From NCBI GenBank assembly GCA_018610095.1, contig JAHEOB010000284.1:1-5109 (forward strand): 5,109 nt of DNA. Direction: 5' to 3'. The notes beneath the pieces were generated by a model, which was given only the letters and a program-made list of their open reading frames with translations, was not told the origin of the DNA and did not search any database. Source of the stretch: Halothece sp. MAG (lineage in GTDB: Bacteria; Cyanobacteriota; Cyanobacteriia; Cyanobacteriales; Rubidibacteraceae). Position 1 is the first letter of the stretch. The number at the start of each line of letters is the position of its first letter. This document shows, in pieces, positions 1-5,109 of the stretch. Made by a program: the position numbers and the translations under genes.

Positions 1-1
1 C

Positions 2-397
2 GTTTTTCGAGGTTGGTTATTAAATGAATTGGAACAAGACTATTCCCTAACTGTTTCCTTATGGGCAAATAGTCTTATCTTCGCGATCGCGCATTTTTTG
101 AAACCACTTGATGTTATTATTGAAACGTTACCTGCTTTCCCTGGTTTAGTGATGTTGGGATTAAGTTTAGGGTTAGCTAGACACAAAAATCAAGGACGAT
201 TAGGACTCTCTATTGGTTTACATGGGGGATTAGTTTGGGGCTATTATATAGTAGATGTGGGAGAGTTAATTACTTATAATAATAATGTTTCTCCAGCAAT
301 AACTGGGATTTATGGGAATCCAATTGCTGGGGTAGTGGGTTGGCTATTTTTATTAGCATTAATCTGGTGGTTAAGTTTCAAAAAAAGTAGATATTAG
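2..397 (+). CDS. CPBP-family intramembrane metalloprotease (Abi/CAAX-type), 3' part
   Basis: This is the C-terminal part of a polytopic membrane protein, open at the left window edge. The reading frame runs without a stop from base 2; an internal TTG at 29 could serve as a start, but the residues before it (VFRGWLLNEL) already match the family, so the gene begins upstream. The FRG is the tail of the EExxxR motif, and the two metal-site glutamates would lie just outside the window. The second motif, FxxxH, is seen as FAIAH with its His at bases 92-94, and a further candidate metal-site His lies in GLHGG at bases 221-223. Hydrophobic helices follow to a short basic tail (KKSRY). CPBP proteins are membrane peptidases related to Rce1; in bacteria the substrates are mostly unknown and some act in bacteriocin self-immunity or protein maturation. 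The TAG stop overlaps the stop of the convergent DUF4079 gene, so no separate terminator fits between them. The family call is good; the substrate is unknown. Confidence 0.83.
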   Translation, partial: VFRGWLLNELEQDYSLTVSLWANSLIFAIAHFLKPLDVIIETLPAFPGLVMLGLSLGLARHKNQGRLGLSIGLHGGLVWGYYIVDVGELITYNNNVSPAITGIYGNPIAGVVGWLFLLALIWWLSFKKSRY

Positions 398-1038
398 CCG
401 AGTTGAAATAAGTTTCTAATTCCAGTAATGACACTGCCGATTAATAATAGTAGCGCGATCGCGTTAAATGTCGTATGAAGTTTGCGCCATCGTAACGAGG
501 TATCTCGATAAATATCTTCAATGGTGGCTACTGAAAAAATCATTAACAATCCAAGAACCATTCCATAATAACAATGCGAAATATACCAATTGTCTGTATT
601 CGGAGAGACTCCGGGTTGACTACATAAAATAATCAATCCCATTCCAGTTAAAGTTGCAAAAATGCCCCGCCATTTTTTTGACGTAGCACGATACAAAAAT
701 GCCATTGAGAGGATGGTGAATAAAAATATTAGAATAATAAAGATTACTTCAAAAGATTCTTGATGCCATCGCTGATTCTGAATAATGTGGTCATAGAGAA
801 TGCTATAGGCAAATGCCACCAATATAGTCCCAACCACTGAGGCAGATAACCATTTTCCGATTTTGAGATGATTTCGCCCTGCCCTTACACGAAGTTTACG
901 ATTTGTCTTCCCTGCTGATCGTTGTAAGCGCCGTTGACGCGTCTCCCAAGCAAAGTTCACCACAGTTCCTATTAAAGGCAAAATGAAAAGAACCGATAGT
1001 ATAGGATGGATTAGTCTTAACCAATCATCAAGTGTCAT
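394..1038 (-). CDS. DUF4079 domain membrane protein
   Basis: A complete 214-residue integral membrane protein. I recognise it as DUF4079, a family of cyanobacteria and plastid-bearing lineages with no settled function. Hydrophobic stretches suggest six helices, at about residues 9-31, 64-84, 97-118, 126-142, 155-176 and 190-208. A strongly basic loop at 32-63 (ETRQRRLQR, then KTNRKLRVR) is expected on the cytoplasmic side. Family-like motifs are HP at 11-12, the stretch FATLTGMGL from about residue 127, WYISHCYYG at 151-159, and RWRKLH ending at H188. H11, H155 and H188 lie at helix ends or in helices, an arrangement that could bind haem as in cytochrome b561-like proteins; that is inference only. 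The ATG at 1036-1038 is secure because a stop codon (TGA, bases 1044-1042 on this strand) lies just upstream in frame. No clear Shine-Dalgarno precedes it. It is divergent from cobT across 29 bp and convergent with the protease gene, sharing four bases. Confidence 0.85.
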   Translation of the reverse strand: MTLDDWLRLIHPILSVLFILPLIGTVVNFAWETRQRRLQRSAGKTNRKLRVRAGRNHLKIGKWLSASVVGTILVAFAYSILYDHIIQNQRWHQESFEVIFIILIFLFTILSMAFLYRATSKKWRGIFATLTGMGLIILCSQPGVSPNTDNWYISHCYYGMVLGLLMIFSVATIEDIYRDTSLRWRKLHTTFNAIALLLLIGSVITGIRNLFQLG

Positions 1039-1057
1039 CAGTCACGTTTGAACTAAC

Positions 1058-1087
1058 AACATAATCAATGATTCCCATTTATACCAA
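1058..1087 (-). promoter_or_regulatory. Possible promoter for the DUF4079 gene, inside the cobT 5' end
   Basis: On the minus strand TTGGTA (1087-1082) and TATGTT (1063-1058) are separated by 18 bp and would start transcription about a dozen bases before the DUF4079 ATG. Because the gap between the two divergent genes is only 29 bp, any promoter of either gene must reach into the other coding region. The match to sigma-70-type boxes is modest and was found by eye, so this is a weak candidate. Confidence 0.25.
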
Positions 1088-2174
1088 TATTATTCAAGGA
1101 AACCGCTGGTTAAATCAATATTGCGGTAAACGCCCAGCAATGGCTTGTGTTTTAGGGTTTACAGAAACGGGATTACACCCCAATATTTCTGCTGCTGGGG
1201 CAACGCCTCATGATCGACGTTACACCGCGATCGCGGATGCAGAATGTTTAGGTAATGGCGTGCAACCTCATCCGAAATATCCGTTACCGCCCTTGCATGT
1301 TGGAGCCTCTCCCACTTTAATTTCTCGTGCCATTGTTGAAGCCCTGGAGATTCCCGTATCCATTTTCAACGCCGGTTTACCCATTCCCCCGGCAACGCCT
1401 CATATTGATTTGGATGGCATCCCGGCACAATGTCTCTCTACAGGGGCAGCGATGTCCAAAGATAACGTTAACCATTTATTTCATCAAGGTTGGCAATGGG
1501 GGGAAAAACTTGCTGAAACCGTCGAAGATAGTTATTTAATCATTGCAGAATGCGTGGTTGGGGGGACAACCACTGCTCTCGGGTTACTCACAGGGTTGGG
1601 AATTGCTGCGAACGATCAAATTAACAGTAGTCATCCCAAGTGTAATCATCAACAAAAATGGAACCTAGTACAAACCGGGTTACAGCAAACAGATTGGTAT
1701 GGTAAAAAAATCGTCGATCCCTTAACAGTGGTAGCTGCGGTGGGCGATCCCATGCAAGCGGTTGTGGCTGGTATGGCGTTGTCAGCGAGTCGTAAAGTAG
1801 GAGTTTTACTGGCGGGGGGCACGCAAATGCTAGCGGTTTATGGCTTAATGCAATGCTTAAGGAATCAGCATCAGTGGGGAAACTTAAAGCAAGTGGTGGT
1901 GGGAACAACCCGTTGGGTAGCGCAAGACCCCACGGGTGATACCATTGGTTTAGCTAGACGATTACAGGAGGTTCCCCTATTGGCAACAGCTCTGAGTTTC
2001 GCAACCTCCCACTATCCCCAGCTACAAGTTTATGAGGAGGGTTATGTCAAAGAGGGCGTGGGGGCAGGAGGATGCGCGATCGCTGCTCATTTGTATTGCG
2101 GTTGGAATCAAGCACAATTATTAACCACAATTGAGCAGTTACTCCAAAATTATCAAAACACTGCTCAATTGTGA
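1068..2174 (+). CDS. cobT: CobT-like nicotinate-nucleotide phosphoribosyltransferase (TIGR00303/UPF0284)
   Basis: A complete 368-residue protein of the TIGR00303/UPF0284 family, the archaeal and cyanobacterial relatives of CobT. CobT moves phosphoribose from nicotinate mononucleotide to a free base, making the alpha-ribotide that becomes the lower ligand of cobamides in the cytoplasm. Visible motifs are GATPHDRR at 44-51, ECVVGGTTTALG at 161-172 (resembling the GxGNTT loop of classical CobT), VGDPMQAVVAG near residue 225, the glycine turn GGTQ at 250-253, and KEGVGAGG at 328-335. E329 in the last motif sits where the catalytic glutamate of classical CobT (GEGxGA) is found. Length is normal for the family. 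The ATG is fixed by an in-frame TAA at 1062-1064; no strong ribosome binding site is seen. No cobalamin riboswitch could fit in the 29-bp spacer. Cyanobacteria generally make pseudocobalamin with adenine as lower base, so the true substrate may be adenine rather than dimethylbenzimidazole. The 3' end overlaps the convergent coiled-coil gene by 10 bp. Confidence 0.88.
   Translation: MIPIYTNIIQGNRWLNQYCGKRPAMACVLGFTETGLHPNISAAGATPHDRRYTAIADAECLGNGVQPHPKYPLPPLHVGASPTLISRAIVEALEIPVSIFNAGLPIPPATPHIDLDGIPAQCLSTGAAMSKDNVNHLFHQGWQWGEKLAETVEDSYLIIAECVVGGTTTALGLLTGLGIAANDQINSSHPKCNHQQKWNLVQTGLQQTDWYGKKIVDPLTVVAAVGDPMQAVVAGMALSASRKVGVLLAGGTQMLAVYGLMQCLRNQHQWGNLKQVVVGTTRWVAQDPTGDTIGLARRLQEVPLLATALSFATSHYPQLQVYEEGYVKEGVGAGGCAIAAHLYCGWNQAQLLTTIEQLLQNYQNTAQL
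2126..2173. repeat. Perfect 14-bp inverted repeat at the convergent gene junction
   Basis: CACAATTGAGCAGT at 2126-2139 is the exact reverse complement of ACTGCTCAATTGTG at 2160-2173, with a 20-base loop between. The right arm contains the end of cobT, including two bases of its TGA stop, and also the stop of the convergent gene (2165-2167). RNA from either strand could fold into the same stem, so a shared transcription end or mRNA 3'-end stabiliser is plausible. Neither side is followed by a clear T-tract, so it is not a textbook intrinsic terminator. A smaller 5-bp hairpin (GAGGA/TCCTC, 2186-2200) follows on the plus strand. Confidence 0.6.
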
Positions 2175-2536
2175 GTCCGTTGCGTGAGGAGTTGTTCCTC
2201 TAAAGCAGCAATTCGATTATAAGCAGCGGTTAGTTGGGTGTTAAGACGACGAATTTGAATTTCAGGAGATACTTCTTCTCCGTCAGCGGCGACGTTTTGA
2301 GTGGAATGAGTTTCATCATCTAGTAAAACGTCTTTGTGTTCCATCATTTCACTAACCCCTCGGTGACGAGATGACACCGCAGAATCATCAATAATGGCGT
2401 CGTTTTGTGAGATGGGCTGGCTAGTTTGACGGCTTTCATCTTTTTCGTCAATGCGGTTGCTGAGTTGTTCTACCACACTGTATAATCGATCAATTTTTTG
2501 TTCCAGGCTGATGATATGACTTTCCAGTTGATCCAT
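2165..2536 (-). CDS. Unrecognised small protein with two terminal coiled coils
   Basis: I do not recognise a named family. The product is 123 residues from the ATG at 2534-2536. Hydrophobic residues L4, I8, L11, I15, L18, V22, L25 and I29 follow a perfect 4-3 heptad, and a second set (I95, L98, L102, A105, I109, L112, L116) does the same near the C-terminus. Residues 33-92 are polar, rich in D, E, S and Q, and probably disordered. There is no signal peptide, membrane segment or cysteine, so a soluble cytoplasmic oligomer or adaptor is likely. A TTG four codons upstream (2546-2548) could lengthen it, but the purine-rich AAAGGAAA on this strand ends directly against that TTG and lies about a dozen bases before the ATG; neither spacing is ideal and ATG is preferred. 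The gene is divergent from the binding-protein gene and convergent with cobT, overlapping it by 10 bp. The regular heptads argue strongly that the frame is real. Confidence 0.72.
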   Translation of the reverse strand: MDQLESHIISLEQKIDRLYSVVEQLSNRIDEKDESRQTSQPISQNDAIIDDSAVSSRHRGVSEMMEHKDVLLDDETHSTQNVAADGEEVSPEIQIRRLNTQLTAAYNRIAALEEQLLTQRTHN

Positions 2537-2603
2537 GAACGATACCAATTTCCTTTTGCTACGGTAATAGGTTAGAAAGATGCTCTCTTATCATCTTATT
2601 CGC

Positions 2604-2640
2604 TATATTGATACATCCTTTAATATTACGGATTTATTTA
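2604..2640 (+). promoter_or_regulatory. AT-rich divergent spacer with possible promoter for the binding-protein gene
   Basis: The spacer 2537-2653 separates two divergent genes and must carry both promoters. On the plus strand TATATT (2604-2609) is a fair -10 match that would leave a leader of about 40 bases, but the sequence about 17 bp upstream is a poor -35. TTGATA at 2608-2613 with ATTTAT at 2632-2637 (18-bp spacing) is an alternative. No operator-like palindrome stands out, and no Shine-Dalgarno is seen before the ATG at 2654. Treat this as a location rather than a defined promoter. Confidence 0.25.
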
Positions 2641-2653
2641 ATTTTTCAGATTT

Positions 2654-3766
2654 ATGTTAAGCCGTCGTAAAGTTTTATTAATGTCATTGGCAGCAGCGAT
2701 CGCGCCAAATTTATCTGCTTGTGGTTGGTTTCAAACACCGATACTATCAGCGAAAATCTTAAAAGGGTCAATTCCGCCGCAATTATTAGGACAATTTCAG
2801 GATCGTCTCTCAGGTGCGGTTAACCTTGATCCCATTTCCCAGTTCACTGATATCTATGATTTTCTAGCATCTGCTAAAGAAACAACGACGGTGGATTTAG
2901 TGACGTTAGGGGATTTTTGGCTGAAAAGGGCAATTCAAGAACAATTAATTCAACCGATTCCAGTGAAGGAACTCAGCAATTGGCATCGATTAACCCCGCG
3001 TTGGCAAGCATTAGGAAAACGGGATGATCAGGGCAATCTTGCTCCGGAGGGAAATATCTGGGGAATCCCTTATCGCTGGGGAAGTACCGTCATTGCTTAC
3101 CGAGAAGATAAATTTCGTGACAATGGTGATCAACCCCCTACTGACTGGCAAGATTTATGGCGAGATTCCTTGCGCGATCGCATTTCTTTACTGAATCATC
3201 CCCGAGAAGTCATTGGATTAACCCTTAAAAAACTAGGAGAATCTTATAACACCAATAATTTACAGGAAGTTCCCAACTTAAAATCAGAATTAGCAGCCCT
3301 GCAACAACAGGTCAAATTTTACAGTTCTCAGGCTTATTTACAACCCTTAATTTTAGGAGATACTTGGCTAGCAGTTGGTTGGTTAACTGATTTTCTACAA
3401 TTACAAACGCGTTATCCAGATATTAAAATAATTATCCCCTCATCAGGAACAGCCCTGTGGGCAGATTTGTGGGTTCGCCCTGCTGTGAGGGAAACGTTTA
3501 CCAAAACCACAATGCAATGGATGGATTTTTCCTTGGAACCAAAATCGGCGGTGCAAATTGGATTATTTAGCGATGCTTCTTCTCCCATTTTATTAAACCA
3601 AGATGCCCACAATTTTCCCGACGAATTTGAGAAATTAAGAAACGATCCTCTGCGTAATCCCTCAGAAGAATTGATAAAAAAGAGTGAATTTTTGCATCCT
3701 CTACCATCGGAAACAGAACAACAATATCAAACCCTCTGGGAACAGATGAGAAAAAATCAGTTGTAA
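2654..3766 (+). CDS. PotD-like extracellular solute-binding lipoprotein
   Basis: A complete 370-residue periplasmic-binding-protein-fold protein, most like the polyamine (spermidine/putrescine) binding group. The N-terminus carries SRRKVLL at 3-9, close to the twin-arginine motif, a hydrophobic core at 8-17, and the lipobox LSAC at 20-23. It should therefore be lipidated on C23 and held at the outer face of the inner membrane, perhaps after Tat export. Family features include IWGIPYRWGST at 135-145, DWQDLW near residue 164, GDTWLAVGW at 235-243 (the hinge and second-lobe region) and GTALWADLW at 265-273. Length is usual for PotD-type proteins. No permease or ATPase gene lies beside it, so the transporter partner must be elsewhere or absent, and the ligand cannot be set from sequence alone. 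The helicase gene starts 12 bp after its TAA, suggesting a shared transcript. The chosen ATG gives the complete signal peptide. Confidence 0.83.
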   Translation: MLSRRKVLLMSLAAAIAPNLSACGWFQTPILSAKILKGSIPPQLLGQFQDRLSGAVNLDPISQFTDIYDFLASAKETTTVDLVTLGDFWLKRAIQEQLIQPIPVKELSNWHRLTPRWQALGKRDDQGNLAPEGNIWGIPYRWGSTVIAYREDKFRDNGDQPPTDWQDLWRDSLRDRISLLNHPREVIGLTLKKLGESYNTNNLQEVPNLKSELAALQQQVKFYSSQAYLQPLILGDTWLAVGWLTDFLQLQTRYPDIKIIIPSSGTALWADLWVRPAVRETFTKTTMQWMDFSLEPKSAVQIGLFSDASSPILLNQDAHNFPDEFEKLRNDPLRNPSEELIKKSEFLHPLPSETEQQYQTLWEQMRKNQL

Positions 3767-3778
3767 TGAAATCTGCTA

Positions 3779-5109
3779 ATGTCGCGACGTTGCTCTAAAC
3801 TTTGGTATCATCAAGGCACGCTATTACTTCATCCTCCCCCGCCGGGCAAGGCATGGATTGACTTTGCCACTTGGGATGATCGCGTCGAGAAGTTTCGCAT
3901 TCCAGCCATTTATTATCGCCCCTTAGTAGAAACGTTGCAAGGGGAGGAGATTCCCTTTGTTGATGAAGCCAAGGCATTTTATGCGGTGGAATTAAACTCT
4001 CGGGTAGTAATGACGCCCTATTCCCATCAAACGGAGGCGTTGCAACAATGGAAACAATCGGGAAGACAAGGGATTGTGGTATTACCGACGGCTGCAGGAA
4101 AAACCTATTTAGCCCAGTTAGCGATGGAAGCCACTCCCCGCACAACCTTGATTGTTGTTCCCACATTGGATTTAATGCATCAATGGTACGCTCAATTAGA
4201 GGCTGCCTTTCCTGAGGTGGCAATTGGGTTATTGGGAGGGGGCTCTCATGATCGCAGTGATATTTTAATCGCAACCTATCATAGTGCTGCCATTTATGCG
4301 GAGGCGGTTGGCGATCAATATGGTTTTGTCATTTTTGATGAATGTCACCATCTTCCCACCGATTTTAATCGCGTGATTGCTGAATGCGCGATCGCGCCGT
4401 ATCGTTTAGGATTAACGGCTACCCCAGAACGGTCTGATGGCAATGAACGGGAATTGCAATCCCTTATTGGATCAATTATATACCGTAAAACGGCACAAGA
4501 GTTATCAGGGCAAGCGTTAGCGAATTATCAAACCGTTGAAATTAAAGTAAAGTTATCCCAAAACGAACGGAAAACCTATCAGGAAGCCATTGCGATTCGG
4601 AATCAATTTTTGCAACAAAAAGGAATTTCTTTAGGGAACTTAAAAGGGTGGCAATTATTTGTCAAAGAAAGTGCGCGATCGCAGCAAGGCAGGCGTGCCA
4701 TGTTAGCCCATCGTCAAGCGAAACAAATTGCTTTGGGAACAGAAAGTAAACTGCGAGTGTTAACCGATTTAATTACCAAACATTCTCCGGAACCGATGTT
4801 AATTTTTACCAATGATAATGCAACGGTGTATCGGATTTCCCAAAACTTTTTAATTCCTGCAATTACCCATCAAACTCCTGTTAAAGAACGGCACTTTATT
4901 CTACAAAAATTTAAAACAGGAGACTATAAAATTCTTGTTGCCTCTCATGTTCTCAATGAAGGGGTGGATGTTCCCGAAGCGAGAATTGCTATTATTTTAT
5001 CAGGAACGGGTTCAACACGAGAATATGTACAACGGTTAGGGCGTGTTTTAAGAAAAGGAAATACCCCAGAAAAACAAGCGATTTTATATGAAGTGATTGC
5101 AGAAAATAC
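3779..5109 (+). CDS. XPB/Rad25-type SF2 DNA helicase, 3' end outside window
   Basis: An ATP-dependent DNA translocase related to archaeal XPB, with 443 codons visible and the frame open at the right edge. An N-terminal region (about 1-80) resembles the XPB damage-recognition domain and ends at YSHQ (81-84). Helicase motifs in order are Walker A PTAAGKT at 103-109 (K108), the PTL motif of IVVPTL, DECHH at 187-191 (Walker B, DExH type), TATP at 213-216, NEGVDVP at 393-399 and QRLGRVLR at 418-425 with the arginine finger region. The segment from about 230 to 330 matches the archaeal thumb insert, and stretches such as VYRIS and FLIPAITH are nearly identical to Archaeoglobus XPB as I remember it. 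The RED motif site reads RSD (218-220). The ATG at 3779 is bounded by an in-frame TGA at 3767-3769; no clear ribosome binding site is seen. In archaea this helicase works with the nuclease Bax1 in DNA repair; a DUF790/Bax1 gene may follow, which the window cannot show. The same region also reads open on the other strand, which is a shadow. Confidence 0.9.
   Translation, partial: MSRRCSKLWYHQGTLLLHPPPPGKAWIDFATWDDRVEKFRIPAIYYRPLVETLQGEEIPFVDEAKAFYAVELNSRVVMTPYSHQTEALQQWKQSGRQGIVVLPTAAGKTYLAQLAMEATPRTTLIVVPTLDLMHQWYAQLEAAFPEVAIGLLGGGSHDRSDILIATYHSAAIYAEAVGDQYGFVIFDECHHLPTDFNRVIAECAIAPYRLGLTATPERSDGNERELQSLIGSIIYRKTAQELSGQALANYQTVEIKVKLSQNERKTYQEAIAIRNQFLQQKGISLGNLKGWQLFVKESARSQQGRRAMLAHRQAKQIALGTESKLRVLTDLITKHSPEPMLIFTNDNATVYRISQNFLIPAITHQTPVKERHFILQKFKTGDYKILVASHVLNEGVDVPEARIAIILSGTGSTREYVQRLGRVLRKGNTPEKQAILYEVIAEN

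Larger units (their letters stand above)
83..4682. repeat. Eight dispersed HIP1 octamers (GCGATCGC)
   Basis: Exact GCGATCGC palindromes occur at 83-90, 455-462, 1227-1234, 2076-2083, 2696-2703, 3174-3181, 4388-4395 and 4675-4682, about one per 640 bp, far above chance for this composition. HIP1 is a hallmark of many cyanobacterial genomes and supports the assignment. All eight lie inside genes, and six are read in the frame that gives Ala-Ile-Ala (GCG ATC GCN). The flanking base is most often C on the 5' side; four sites are the full 10-mer CGCGATCGCG. Confidence 0.9.

Noticed and set aside
376..408. TTTCAA (376-381) and TTGAAA (403-408) as a hairpin at the protease/DUF4079 junction
   Set aside because: Only 6 AT-rich base pairs with a 21-base loop; expected by chance and too weak to call a terminator.
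1060..1065. CATAAT as a -10 box for cobT
   Set aside because: It sits directly against the cobT start codon, so transcription would begin inside the gene; the upstream in-frame stop excludes an earlier start.
1327..1539. Open frame of 70 codons on the plus strand
   Set aside because: Second frame inside cobT with no start context and no recognisable product.
1621..1908. Open frame of 95 codons on the minus strand
   Set aside because: Antisense shadow of cobT; proline-rich product of low complexity with no recognisable domain.
2175..2653. Possible RNA gene or riboswitch around the coiled-coil gene and its upstream spacer
   Set aside because: No extended pairing or known riboswitch consensus is visible, and the regular heptad pattern supports protein coding over 2165-2536.
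3412..3612. Open frame of 66 codons on the minus strand
   Set aside because: Antisense shadow inside the solute-binding protein gene.
3795..4274. Open frame of 159 codons on the minus strand
   Set aside because: It lies antisense to the start of the helicase gene, whose domains and Walker A are unmistakable; its own product shows no family-like motif.

Overview
The window reads as a stretch of cyanobacterial chromosome of moderate GC content. The best evidence is eight copies of the HIP1 octamer GCGATCGC in 5.1 kb, together with gene families typical of cyanobacteria: a DUF4079 membrane protein, a TIGR00303/UPF0284-type CobT, and an XPB-like helicase of the archaeal type. The genus cannot be fixed from the sequence. 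I see no tRNA, rRNA, CRISPR array, insertion sequence or phage gene. Coding is dense and the longest gene-free stretch is about 117 bp.

Layout, left to right. (1) Bases 2-397, plus strand: the 3' end of a CPBP-family (Abi/CAAX-type) membrane protease gene that begins outside the window. (2) Bases 394-1038, minus strand: a complete six-helix DUF4079 membrane protein gene whose stop codon overlaps that of the protease gene. (3) Bases 1068-2174, plus strand: a complete cobT-like gene, divergent from DUF4079 across only 29 bp. (4) Bases 2165-2536, minus strand: a small unrecognised protein with a heptad coiled coil at each end and a polar acidic linker. Its 3' end overlaps that of cobT, and a perfect 14-bp inverted repeat lies at this junction. 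(5) Bases 2654-3766, plus strand: a PotD-like solute-binding lipoprotein with a twin-arginine signal. (6) From 3779 to the right edge, plus strand: an XPB-type SF2 helicase, 443 codons visible and open at the window end, 12 bp after the binding-protein gene.

The genes do not form one pathway. They are four transcription directions packed tightly, with two tail-to-tail overlaps (394-397 and 2165-2174) and two divergent spacers (1039-1067 and 2537-2653). The likely functions are membrane proteolysis or peptidase-type activity, an unknown and possibly haem-binding membrane protein, lower-ligand activation for cobamide synthesis, an unknown coiled-coil protein, solute capture at the cell envelope, and DNA repair or unwinding. 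The items most worth a second look are the helicase, which aligns throughout with archaeal XPB but has an altered RED motif and an unusual Walker A, and the 14-bp dyad at the cobT/coiled-coil junction. Comparisons with archaeal XPB and other families are from memory, not from a search.
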